A stretch of 64,000 bases of DNA, from contig JAEWGM010000001.1 of assembly GCA_023388315.1 (NCBI GenBank), forward strand, positions 60,457 to 124,456, read 5' to 3'. Positions within the stretch are counted from its first letter, which is position 1; each line of letters opens with the position of its first letter. This document shows positions 51,881 through 58,559 of this stretch, piece after piece. The DNA comes from Bacteroidota bacterium. GTDB taxonomy: Bacteria; Bacteroidota; Bacteroidia; Bacteroidales; Dysgonomonadaceae. Under the pieces are notes generated by a model, which saw only the letters and a list, made by a program, of their open reading frames with translations, was not told where the DNA came from and ran no database searches. Made by a program: the position numbers and the translations under genes.

Positions 51881-53050
51881 ATGGATAAGTTATTTGAAAT
51901 TTATTACAAGCTTTTAAGCGAAGTAAATTCTGATTTTCTGCGCTACCAGTACACACGAATCAATTGGCAGAACAGAATGATTGGGCTGACGGGGCCTCGT
52001 GGCGTTGGCAAAACAACCCTTATCCTTCAACACATCAAAAACACCTTGAATCAGGAGAAAACACTTTACGTTACCGTTGAAGATTTTTATTTTGCCGGAA
52101 ACACCTTGTTGGAGTTAGCCGATGCCTTTACTAAAATGGGTGGAGAGCACCTTTTTGTGGATGAGATTCACAAATACAAGAACTGGTCTAAAGAACTAAA
52201 ACTTATTTATGATTATCATCCTAAACTACAGATAGTTTTCACCGGATCATCCGTTCTTGACATTAACAAAGGCGTATCGGATTTAACGAGGCGCACGGTA
52301 ATGTATCAAATGCAGGGGCTTTCATTCCGGGAATATTTACGGTTATTTCACGAGATAGAGGTGCCGGTTTTCGATTTGGAAAGCATCTTGGCACACAAAG
52401 TAAAGTTGACGGAAGTGGAGCATCCACTGCCACTTTTTCAGCAATATTTAAAGAGTGGTTATTATCCTTTCGCTATAGAAAATGATTTCGAAATTAAACT
52501 GCAGCAAGTCATCAATCAAACATTGGAAACAGACATTCCGCAATTTTTGAATATGCATATTTCCACCGGGCGAAAACTGAAGCAGCTACTCTCTGTTATT
52601 GCTCAAAGTGTGCCTTTTAAGCCTAATTTCAGCAAAATTGCAGATTTAATTGGCGTGAGCCGCAACAACATTGCCGATTATTTTTTGTTACTGGAAGAAG
52701 CCGAAATGATAGCTCAACTACGCGACGAAACGGGCGGAATACGCAGTCTGGGGAAAGTGGAAAAGATATATCTCGACAATAGCAATTTGCTATACAGTTT
52801 GTCCGATGAGAATCCCAATATCGGAAATATTCGCGAAACGTTTTTCTTAAATCAAACACGTGTACTTTTTGACACCATTAGTTCACAAATTTCTGATTTT
52901 ACAATTGATGATAAAACGTTTGAAATTGGAGGAAAAAGAAAAGGCCAGAAACAAATCGGTAGTGCAGAAAATGGATATATTGTAAAAGACAATATCGAAT
53001 TTGGTTACGCAAACGTTGTTCCATTATGGCAATTCGGACTGCTCTATTAA
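51881..53050 (+). CDS. AAA family ATPase with DUF4143
   Basis: The 389-residue protein has Walker A GPRGVGKTTLI (about residues 38-48), Walker B HLFVDEIHKY, sensor IVFTGSSVLDI, and a C-terminal DUF4143 region with a winged-helix-like segment (ADLIGVSRNNIADYFLLLEE) and a nuclease-like end (FEIGGKRKGQKQI). Such genes are abundant and often laterally transferred in Bacteroidota; function is unproven. It is single, with an own promoter. Confidence 0.88.
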   Translation: MDKLFEIYYKLLSEVNSDFLRYQYTRINWQNRMIGLTGPRGVGKTTLILQHIKNTLNQEKTLYVTVEDFYFAGNTLLELADAFTKMGGEHLFVDEIHKYKNWSKELKLIYDYHPKLQIVFTGSSVLDINKGVSDLTRRTVMYQMQGLSFREYLRLFHEIEVPVFDLESILAHKVKLTEVEHPLPLFQQYLKSGYYPFAIENDFEIKLQQVINQTLETDIPQFLNMHISTGRKLKQLLSVIAQSVPFKPNFSKIADLIGVSRNNIADYFLLLEEAEMIAQLRDETGGIRSLGKVEKIYLDNSNLLYSLSDENPNIGNIRETFFLNQTRVLFDTISSQISDFTIDDKTFEIGGKRKGQKQIGSAENGYIVKDNIEFGYANVVPLWQFGLLY

Positions 53051-53084
53051 ATCGTAAATACTCCATTGTAAAATCCCAAATCGA
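53050..53084. repeat. AAATCGTAAAT word repeat before folC
   Basis: Three near-copies of AAATC(G/C)(T/C)AAA occupy the whole gap between the ATPase stop and the folC start, as before murQ. Confidence 0.5.
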
Positions 53085-54374
53085 ATGATGACTTACCAAC
53101 AAACCCTCGACTATCTCTACACCCAAACACCCGCTTTTCAGCAAGTGGGCGCATCGGCTTACAAACCCGGATTGGATAACAGCCTACGGCTCGATGCCAT
53201 TTTCGGTTCGCCACACCGAAACTACAAAACCATTCACGTGGGTGGCACCAACGGCAAAGGTTCCACCAGCCATTTGTTGGCTGCTATTTTACAAGAAGCA
53301 GGCTACAAAGTTGGATTGTATACCTCGCCACATTTGGTGGATTTTCGAGAACGGATTCGCGTAAACGGCGTGATGATTCCAAAAGATTACGTGGTGGAGT
53401 TTGTGGAAAAATACCGGGAGCAGTTTGAGCCGATACAACCTTCTTTTTTTGAACTGACAATGGAAATGGCGTTTCTCTATTTTGCGGAGCAAAAAGTGGA
53501 TGTCACCATTATTGAAGTGGGCCTTGGCGGGCGATTAGACAGCACCAATATTATTTCACCTGACTTGTGCGTTATTACTAACATCGGGCTCGACCATACG
53601 CAGTATTTGGGCAATACACTCCCTGAAATTGCGGCGGAAAAAGCGGGCATAATCAAACCCTACACGCCGGTAATTATCGGCGAAGCCGGAGACGAAGAAA
53701 TAAAACAAATTTTTATTGATAAAGCCGCATCCGTAAACGCTTCAATTACTTTTGCGGAAACATCTTTGTCCGATATTTCTGTTGAAAAAACTGAAAATGA
53801 ATGGAAAGTCAATAGTAGCGAATACCCCAACTTAATAAACAAACTGGGAGGATTCGCGCAAGAGAAAAACGCCAAAACGGTGTTAACCGCCGTAGCGGAA
53901 CTAAAGAAAATCGGTTACCAAATTCCCAAAGAAGCAGTTTATAACGGATTTGCCAACGTGATAAAGTTAACCGGATTGATGGGCCGTTGGCAGGTTTTGC
54001 AACAGCGTCCTAAAACAGTTTGTGATACGGCACACAATGCGCACGGCATTCGCTATATTGCGGAGCAATTAAAAAGGGAGAAATACAAGCGGTTGCACAT
54101 GGTGTTTGGTATGGCAAACGACAAAGATACCACATCAGTTCTTGCACTAATGCCCAAGGAGGCCATTTATTATTTTACCAAAGCCTCAACAGAGCGTTCG
54201 TTAAACGAAAAATTATTGGCGGAGAAAGCATCAGCTTTCGGACTGCGCGGTGAAACGTTTAAAACCGTTGCACAAGCCGTGGAAGCGGCACAAAAAACCG
54301 CCGATGAAAACGATTTTATTTTCATCGGCGGAAGTAATTTTGTGGTGGCGGACGCGTTACCGTTGTTTGTTTAA
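53085..54374 (+). CDS. folC: Bifunctional folylpolyglutamate/dihydrofolate synthase
   Basis: The 429-residue Mur-ligase-fold protein has the P-loop VGGTNGKGSTSHLLAAIL, the omega-loop region YTSPHLVDFRERIRVNG, and the C-terminal CDTAHNAHGIRYI and FVVADALPLF. It adds glutamate to dihydropteroate and tetrahydrofolate. Length is normal. Its last 30 codons have a diverged second copy at 54901-54985 beyond the toxin-antitoxin pair. Its 3' end also forms a perfect 13-bp inverted repeat with 8-nt loop (54298-54331). Confidence 0.95.
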   Translation: MMTYQQTLDYLYTQTPAFQQVGASAYKPGLDNSLRLDAIFGSPHRNYKTIHVGGTNGKGSTSHLLAAILQEAGYKVGLYTSPHLVDFRERIRVNGVMIPKDYVVEFVEKYREQFEPIQPSFFELTMEMAFLYFAEQKVDVTIIEVGLGGRLDSTNIISPDLCVITNIGLDHTQYLGNTLPEIAAEKAGIIKPYTPVIIGEAGDEEIKQIFIDKAASVNASITFAETSLSDISVEKTENEWKVNSSEYPNLINKLGGFAQEKNAKTVLTAVAELKKIGYQIPKEAVYNGFANVIKLTGLMGRWQVLQQRPKTVCDTAHNAHGIRYIAEQLKREKYKRLHMVFGMANDKDTTSVLALMPKEAIYYFTKASTERSLNEKLLAEKASAFGLRGETFKTVAQAVEAAQKTADENDFIFIGGSNFVVADALPLFV

Positions 54375-54384
54375 ATAACCAAAG

Positions 54385-54645
54385 TCAACGTTTTTTATAG
54401 ATTTCTTTTCTGTGCCCAATTTTTATGACTTCAATATACAGGATCTCATCCTCAATTGAATAGATAATACGATAATTTGCAACTCGCACCCGATAATACT
54501 CTTCTGAGTCCGAGAGTTTTTTGCATCCTAGCGGCCGTGGGTTTTCGGCTAATTGATAGATTGTTTCGGCAATTCTATGGGCATATAAATCAGGGATTTT
54601 ATCAATTTCTTTCTTGGCTTTTTTATGGATTACAACTGTGTACAT
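54385..54645 (-). CDS. RelE/ParE-type toxin
   Basis: 86 residues from the ATG at 54645: MYTVVIHKKAKKEIDKIPD, then PLGCKKLSDSEEYYRVRVANYRIIYSI and a basic end HRKEIYKKR, the RelE/ParE core with conserved Arg residues. The longer ORF start at 54705 would overlap the antitoxin and is rejected. It follows the antitoxin gene by 1 bp. RelE-like proteins cut mRNA on ribosomes, ParE-like proteins poison gyrase; which applies is unknown. Confidence 0.88.
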   Translation of the reverse strand: MYTVVIHKKAKKEIDKIPDLYAHRIAETIYQLAENPRPLGCKKLSDSEEYYRVRVANYRIIYSIEDEILYIEVIKIGHRKEIYKKR

Positions 54646-54646
54646 T

Positions 54647-54847
54647 TTACTTTCGTAAACGCTTATCCATAGCCTCCTTAAACTCTTGCAACGAAATTGT
54701 TTCACCGCCTTTGCGATTTTTAGCTTCTTGCAAATCTAAAAAATCTTCCAAAAGCTCATTATTTCCGTGCTTTTTCAAATCTATGCGCAGATATCTATCC
54801 TTGCCTTTGTAATCTTTTTCAATTGTAATTCCGGACGAATTGTTCAT
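54647..54847 (-). CDS. Antitoxin of RelE/ParE-type module
   Basis: The 66-residue acidic/basic helical protein (ITIEKDYKGKDRYLRIDLKK, LQEFKEAMDKRLRK) starts upstream of the toxin on the same strand. I do not recognise a DNA-binding motif with certainty, but the size and 1-bp spacing make it the antitoxin. A TACTTTTG -7 box lies 34 bp upstream. Confidence 0.8.
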   Translation of the reverse strand: MNNSSGITIEKDYKGKDRYLRIDLKKHGNNELLEDFLDLQEAKNRKGGETISLQEFKEAMDKRLRK

Positions 54848-54880
54848 AGCTTTATCAATTTATTTCTAATCGTTCAATAA

Positions 54881-54888
54881 CAAAAGTA
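54881..54888 (-). promoter_or_regulatory. -7 box of toxin-antitoxin operon
   Basis: TACTTTTG on the minus strand. The -33 position falls inside the adjoining folC fragment. Confidence 0.45.
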
Positions 54889-54900
54889 TGCATAATTTTC

Positions 54901-54985
54901 GAAGAAGCGTTAAAAACCGCCGATGAAAACAATTTTATTTTCATCGGCGGAAACTATTTTGTGGCAACAGCTACGCTGCCATTAC
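54901..54985 (+). pseudogene. Diverged duplicate of the folC 3' end
   Basis: The frame from 54901 translates as EEALKTADENNFIFIGGNYF followed by VATATLPLP. This parallels the folC C terminus KTADENDFIFIGGSNFVVADALPLF at 54291-54371, with many identical codons (CCGCCGATGAAAAC) but several synonymous and non-synonymous differences. It has no start, no stop at the homologous place, and is cut by the convergent lipoprotein gene. It reads as the remnant of another folC allele. Confidence 0.8.
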
Positions 54986-55683
54986 CAAATCAACACGATC
55001 CTGAAATTGTAATTTTGAGGCGCCTCGGGATCCTTAAACAAATCGGATGACTTAATAAAAAATGCCACCGTGCTGGGATCATTCAATTGCACATCAAAGC
55101 TGATTGTTTCGGTAAAAGTTTGTCCGTCATCGGTATAAGTGTTTATATAAGGAAGCAGCTTCTGCACTTCATCTTTTCCTTGTTGGCCAAGAAATACATA
55201 GCCAATAATGGCGCCATTTTCGTAAATAAACTCCGTGAGTTCGGGAAGCTGGGCAACAACCTCATACTGAGATGATTCTTCATTCCACTTCCAATCGCTT
55301 TGTTTAATGTTGTAGTTAATAATTTCCCAGCTCGTGGCGGCTTTTTTGGCTTCCTCTTCAATAATTTCACGAATTTGCGCTTCCGAAAGCCCTTGCCCCA
55401 CGGCCTTGATTATTTGGTCGATCTGATCTTGCGTGAGCGCTCCATAAAGCTCTTCAGCTATAATTCTGCGAATTTGGTCTTCTCCTATATTGGGTGGAAG
55501 GGAGTTGTTAATCAACTGGATGATTTGTTCCTGGGTGAGGTAGTTTTTTAATTCTTCACGAATAATTAATCTAATCTCCTGTTCGCTAACATAATTTTTA
55601 TCTTCCGAGCAAGAATACCCGACAAACAGCAAGCTCAAAAAAAGAAGAAAGGTGAAAACTGTTTTAAAATAATTTCTTTTCAT
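54982..55683 (-). CDS. Lipoprotein with repeated helical segment, paralogue of the upstream gene
   Basis: The 233-residue protein has a lipoprotein signal (VGYSCSED, Cys25). Residues about 33-115 contain five near-repeats of a 14-18-residue amphipathic helix: EQEIRLIIREEL, EQIIQLINNSL, EDQIRRIIAEEL, QDQIDQIIKAVG, EAQIREIIEEEA. The C-terminal domain (about 115-233) matches the whole of the upstream lipoprotein (WxIxNYxxKxxDWxWN, EFIYExGAxIGYxF, YNFRIxxIW). Family unknown to me. It lies 92 bp after its paralogue. Confidence 0.72.
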   Translation of the reverse strand: MKRNYFKTVFTFLLFLSLLFVGYSCSEDKNYVSEQEIRLIIREELKNYLTQEQIIQLINNSLPPNIGEDQIRRIIAEELYGALTQDQIDQIIKAVGQGLSEAQIREIIEEEAKKAATSWEIINYNIKQSDWKWNEESSQYEVVAQLPELTEFIYENGAIIGYVFLGQQGKDEVQKLLPYINTYTDDGQTFTETISFDVQLNDPSTVAFFIKSSDLFKDPEAPQNYNFRIVLIW

Positions 55684-55724
55684 GTTTTTGATAGATTTTA
55701 ATAATGATGTGGCTTTAAGAAAAG

Positions 55725-55756
55725 GAAAAAGCCGATAATTCTTTGTTTATCGGCTT
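55725..55756 (-). terminator. Terminator after short lipoprotein paralogue
   Basis: AAGCCGATAA (55729-55738) pairs perfectly with TTATCGGCTT (55747-55756); on the minus strand a U-rich stretch follows. Confidence 0.8.
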
Positions 55757-55775
55757 GATATTAATAATCACAGAG

Positions 55776-56231
55776 TTACCAAATCATAGCAATTCTAAAG
55801 TTGTATGTAGCCGCCGCTGCTTCATCTCGGTGCGATTGAGAATCTTGAATGAAGAAGGTAATTCTTTTAGTTAGGTAATTAAATTCATACCCAATGGTTT
55901 CTTCATATGCGTTCCCCTCCTTATCAACTTTATTCAAGATATAGGGGAGTTGTGCTTGCATTTCATTTACTCCTTGCTCCCCAAAGAAGATATAGCCGAT
56001 AAGGGCACCTTTTTCATAAATAAATTCATCAATAACAGGTAACTGCTTCGTGGCTTCCCATCTTAACAACCCAGTGTTCCAGTTCCATTCAGAATCCTTT
56101 ACCGTGAAGTTTTCAATCTTCCACTGCGTTTCTTCAATATCCCGGGTGTCACTGCTACACGAAGCCGCCCCAAAAGCCAACCCCAGCAATAATAATCCCG
56201 CAAATAGCTTTGTAAATAGTTTTCTTTTCAT
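55776..56231 (-). CDS. Short lipoprotein paralogue
   Basis: The 151-residue protein has a lipoprotein signal (GAASCSSD, Cys25) and a single domain ending YNFRIAMIW. It shares this domain with the 233-residue neighbour but lacks the helical repeats. Identity looks moderate, with the aromatic framework (W-W-N, EFIYE, GALIGYIFFGEQG) kept. Function unknown; probably outer-membrane anchored. Confidence 0.72.
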   Translation of the reverse strand: MKRKLFTKLFAGLLLLGLAFGAASCSSDTRDIEETQWKIENFTVKDSEWNWNTGLLRWEATKQLPVIDEFIYEKGALIGYIFFGEQGVNEMQAQLPYILNKVDKEGNAYEETIGYEFNYLTKRITFFIQDSQSHRDEAAAATYNFRIAMIW

Positions 56232-56337
56232 ATCGATCTGTTTTTAGGTGTAATGTATAATCTGTTGGACGCAGATATGTTCCTATCGTTTAATTTAAAA
56301 CACGCAACTACGATAAAAAGTTTTCCGCCTGAGAATT

Positions 56338-56368
56338 TAAAAGAGTCCGCCCTATGGCGAACTCTTTA
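56338..56368 (-). terminator. Terminator of DUF937 gene
   Basis: On the minus strand AAAGAGTTCGCC pairs with GGCGGACTCTTT (one wobble) over a 4-nt loop and is followed by U/A residues. Confidence 0.75.
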
Positions 56369-56390
56369 AAAACGTAATGCCTGAAAACGC

Positions 56391-57002
56391 CTATCTTCTT
56401 CCACCTAACAATCCGCCCAATAGGTCGTCCACAATATTTCCGTCTCCGTCTTTATCTAAAAATCCGCCCACCATATCCAGTAATCCGCCACCTTGTCGTG
56501 GTTGTTGGTGGGTTTGCGACTGTCCTCCGCCCAACAGGCCGCCCAGTAAATCGCCCAAGCCACCCGATTGGGTATTTGTTTTTTGTTTTTCTCTGCCCAA
56601 ATACCCCATTACAATGGGTGCGAGAATGGCCAGTAACGGGCCAATTTTCTGCATACTCAACCCGGTTTTTTTGGAAATTCCTTCTTCCACAGCCGGCTTG
56701 TTATTTCCGAAAATATGTCCTAGGATTTTGTTTCCGTCTTGCTCCACCGTTTGCGTACTTCCGCCTAACAGTGAACCAAGGTTGTTGAGGATACTGCCAT
56801 CGTGGCGAGGGTCGTTCAACGCGTTGTTCAAACTTTGCGCTCCATGCTCCGATTGTACATTGCGGCGCATTCCGCTTAAAATCACCGGCAACGCCAAACC
56901 CACAGCTCCAGCCGCTTCTTTTTCACTCATTCCCAATCTTTTGGCCACATTATTTATAACGGATTGTCCCGCCGGGCCGGTTAAAAGTTCTGATACGTTC
57001 AT
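56391..57002 (-). CDS. DUF937 domain protein
   Basis: About 203 residues from the ATG at 57002 (the upstream start at 57059 adds 19 residues without support). The N-terminal DUF937 part reads MNVSELLTGPAGQSVINNVA and GAVGLALPVILSGMRRN; the C-terminal part is glycine-rich with repeated LGGLLGG and a calcium-binding-like DKDGDGNIVDDLL segment. The family is of YidB type and unknown function. An antisense ORF of 240 codons exists only because of the proline/glycine codon bias. Confidence 0.82.
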   Translation of the reverse strand: MNVSELLTGPAGQSVINNVAKRLGMSEKEAAGAVGLALPVILSGMRRNVQSEHGAQSLNNALNDPRHDGSILNNLGSLLGGSTQTVEQDGNKILGHIFGNNKPAVEEGISKKTGLSMQKIGPLLAILAPIVMGYLGREKQKTNTQSGGLGDLLGGLLGGGQSQTHQQPRQGGGLLDMVGGFLDKDGDGNIVDDLLGGLLGGRR

Positions 57003-57110
57003 AATCGTTTTTTTTAAAATATATTTATTTAAACAAACGTGTCTCCATTTAGTTTTCAAAAAACCTCAAGTTATGCATATGCAAAGCGGGGGAAATTGAT
57101 AAAAATATTG

Positions 57111-57118
57111 TACTTTTG
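57111..57118 (+). promoter_or_regulatory. -7 box of thyA promoter
   Basis: TACTTTTG, 62 bp before the ATG; fits TAnnTTTG. A CTCTACGCTCTTTGCTCTC word repeat lies between box and start. Confidence 0.4.
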
Positions 57119-57180
57119 TTTTACTAACAAAACAAGCAAACAGCTTCCCTAAACTCTACGCTCTTTGCTCTCAACTTAAA

Positions 57181-57975
57181 ATGAAACAATATTTGGATTT
57201 ACTGCAGCGCGTGCTTAATGAAGGCGTGCGCAAAGAAGACAGAACGGGCACAGGAACCATCAGCATTTTCGGGCACCAGAGCCGCTACGCGATGGCAGAC
57301 GGGTTTCCCGTGTTGACAACGAAAAAACTTCATCTGAAATCGATTATTCACGAACTATTGTGGTTCTTGAACGGTGATACCAACATAAAATATTTGAACG
57401 ATAACGGCGTGCGCATTTGGAACGAATGGGCAGATGCAGATGGCGATTTGGGCCATATTTACGGGTACCAATGGCGCTCGTGGCCCGATTACAACGGCGG
57501 GCACATCGATCAGATCTCGGAAATCGTTCGCACGATAAAAGAAAACCCCGATTCGCGCCGCATCATCGTCAGTTCGTGGAACGTGGCCGATATTCCCAAT
57601 ATGAACCTCCCACCCTGCCACGCCTTTTTTCAATTTTATGTTGCCGAAGGCAAATTGAGCCTGCAACTTTATCAACGTAGCGCCGATGTGTTTTTGGGCG
57701 TACCGTTCAATATAGCTTCTTATGCGTTGTTATTGAAGATGATGGCACAAGTTACCGGCCTTCAGGAAGGCGATTTCATTCACACGTTTGGCGACGCGCA
57801 CATTTACCTCAATCATTTGGAGCAAGTGAACCTGCAACTCTCGCGCGAACCGCGCCCCTTGCCACAAATGAAAATAAACCCCGATGTGAAAGATATTTTC
57901 TCGTTTACGTTTGACGATTTTGAGTTAACGGATTATGACGCGCACCCGCACATCAAGGGAGCTGTCAGCGTCTGA
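57181..57975 (+). CDS. thyA: Thymidylate synthase
   Basis: The 264-residue enzyme is collinear with E. coli ThyA, including the catalytic Cys146 in NLPPCHAFFQFYV, Arg126-127 in DSRRIIVSSWN and the C terminus PHIKGAVSV (Val end). It makes dTMP from dUMP using methylene-tetrahydrofolate. folA follows after a 47-bp repeat-containing gap. Confidence 0.98.
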   Translation: MKQYLDLLQRVLNEGVRKEDRTGTGTISIFGHQSRYAMADGFPVLTTKKLHLKSIIHELLWFLNGDTNIKYLNDNGVRIWNEWADADGDLGHIYGYQWRSWPDYNGGHIDQISEIVRTIKENPDSRRIIVSSWNVADIPNMNLPPCHAFFQFYVAEGKLSLQLYQRSADVFLGVPFNIASYALLLKMMAQVTGLQEGDFIHTFGDAHIYLNHLEQVNLQLSREPRPLPQMKINPDVKDIFSFTFDDFELTDYDAHPHIKGAVSV

Positions 57976-58022
57976 CCGCAGGGTTCAGGCTTCAAAGTTC
58001 GGAGTTTAAGAAATCAATCAAC
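57976..58022. repeat. GGGTTCAGGCTTCAAAG word repeat
   Basis: Three near-copies of a GGTTCA(G/A)(G)C/AGTT word fill the thyA-folA gap, as at 11409 and 44935. Confidence 0.45.
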
Positions 58023-58550
58023 ATGTCACTAAAAAACGAAAAAAATACAACCATCAGTATCATTGTCGCCGTTGACGAAAATAATGCCATTGGCCGCAAC
58101 GGTGATTTACTATGCTACCTGCCCAACGATTTAAAGCATTTTAAACGAATCACTTCCGGGCACACAGTGGTGATGGGGCGCCGCACTTTTGAATCGTTGC
58201 CGAAAGGCGCGCTACCTAACCGCACCAATATCGTAATCACCTCCGATAAGCCGGAAAATTATCCCGGGTGCATCGTTGTACGTTCCATTGAAGAAGCATT
58301 TGAAAAAACGCCTTCCGATAAAGAAACCTTTATTATCGGCGGCGGACAATTGTATGGCACAACATTGCAATTAACGGATAAATTGTATCTCACCCGCATC
58401 CACCACACATTTCATGATGCCGATACTTTTTTCCCGGACATCCATTTCGATGAATGGAAATTAACCGATAAAGAACAACACAAAGCAGACGAAAAACACC
58501 TTTACGATTATACGTTTGAAACGTATGAAAAAATAAAAAACCATCCATAA
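58023..58550 (+). CDS. folA: Dihydrofolate reductase
   Basis: The 175-residue protein has IIVAVDENNAIGRNGDLLCYLPNDLKHF, HTVVMGRRTFESLP and FIIGGGQLYGTTL, which are the substrate and NADPH sites of FolA. In the N-terminal active-site loop the usual Trp (GxxxxLPW) is replaced: the segment reads LLCYLPND. It regenerates tetrahydrofolate oxidised by ThyA, its upstream neighbour. Confidence 0.96.
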   Translation: MSLKNEKNTTISIIVAVDENNAIGRNGDLLCYLPNDLKHFKRITSGHTVVMGRRTFESLPKGALPNRTNIVITSDKPENYPGCIVVRSIEEAFEKTPSDKETFIIGGGQLYGTTLQLTDKLYLTRIHHTFHDADTFFPDIHFDEWKLTDKEQHKADEKHLYDYTFETYEKIKNHP

Positions 58551-58559
58551 AATCGTCTT

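Noticed and set aside
51881..53050. AAA/DUF4143 ATPase as a defence gene
   Set aside because: It stands alone among housekeeping genes and this family is very common in Bacteroidota without known defence role.
54646..54705. 20-residue N-terminal extension of the toxin
   Set aside because: It would overlap the antitoxin gene and has no family support.
56377..57099. 240-codon plus-strand ORF
   Set aside because: It is antisense to the DUF937 gene. It is proline-rich only because the glycine codons of the real gene are read backwards.
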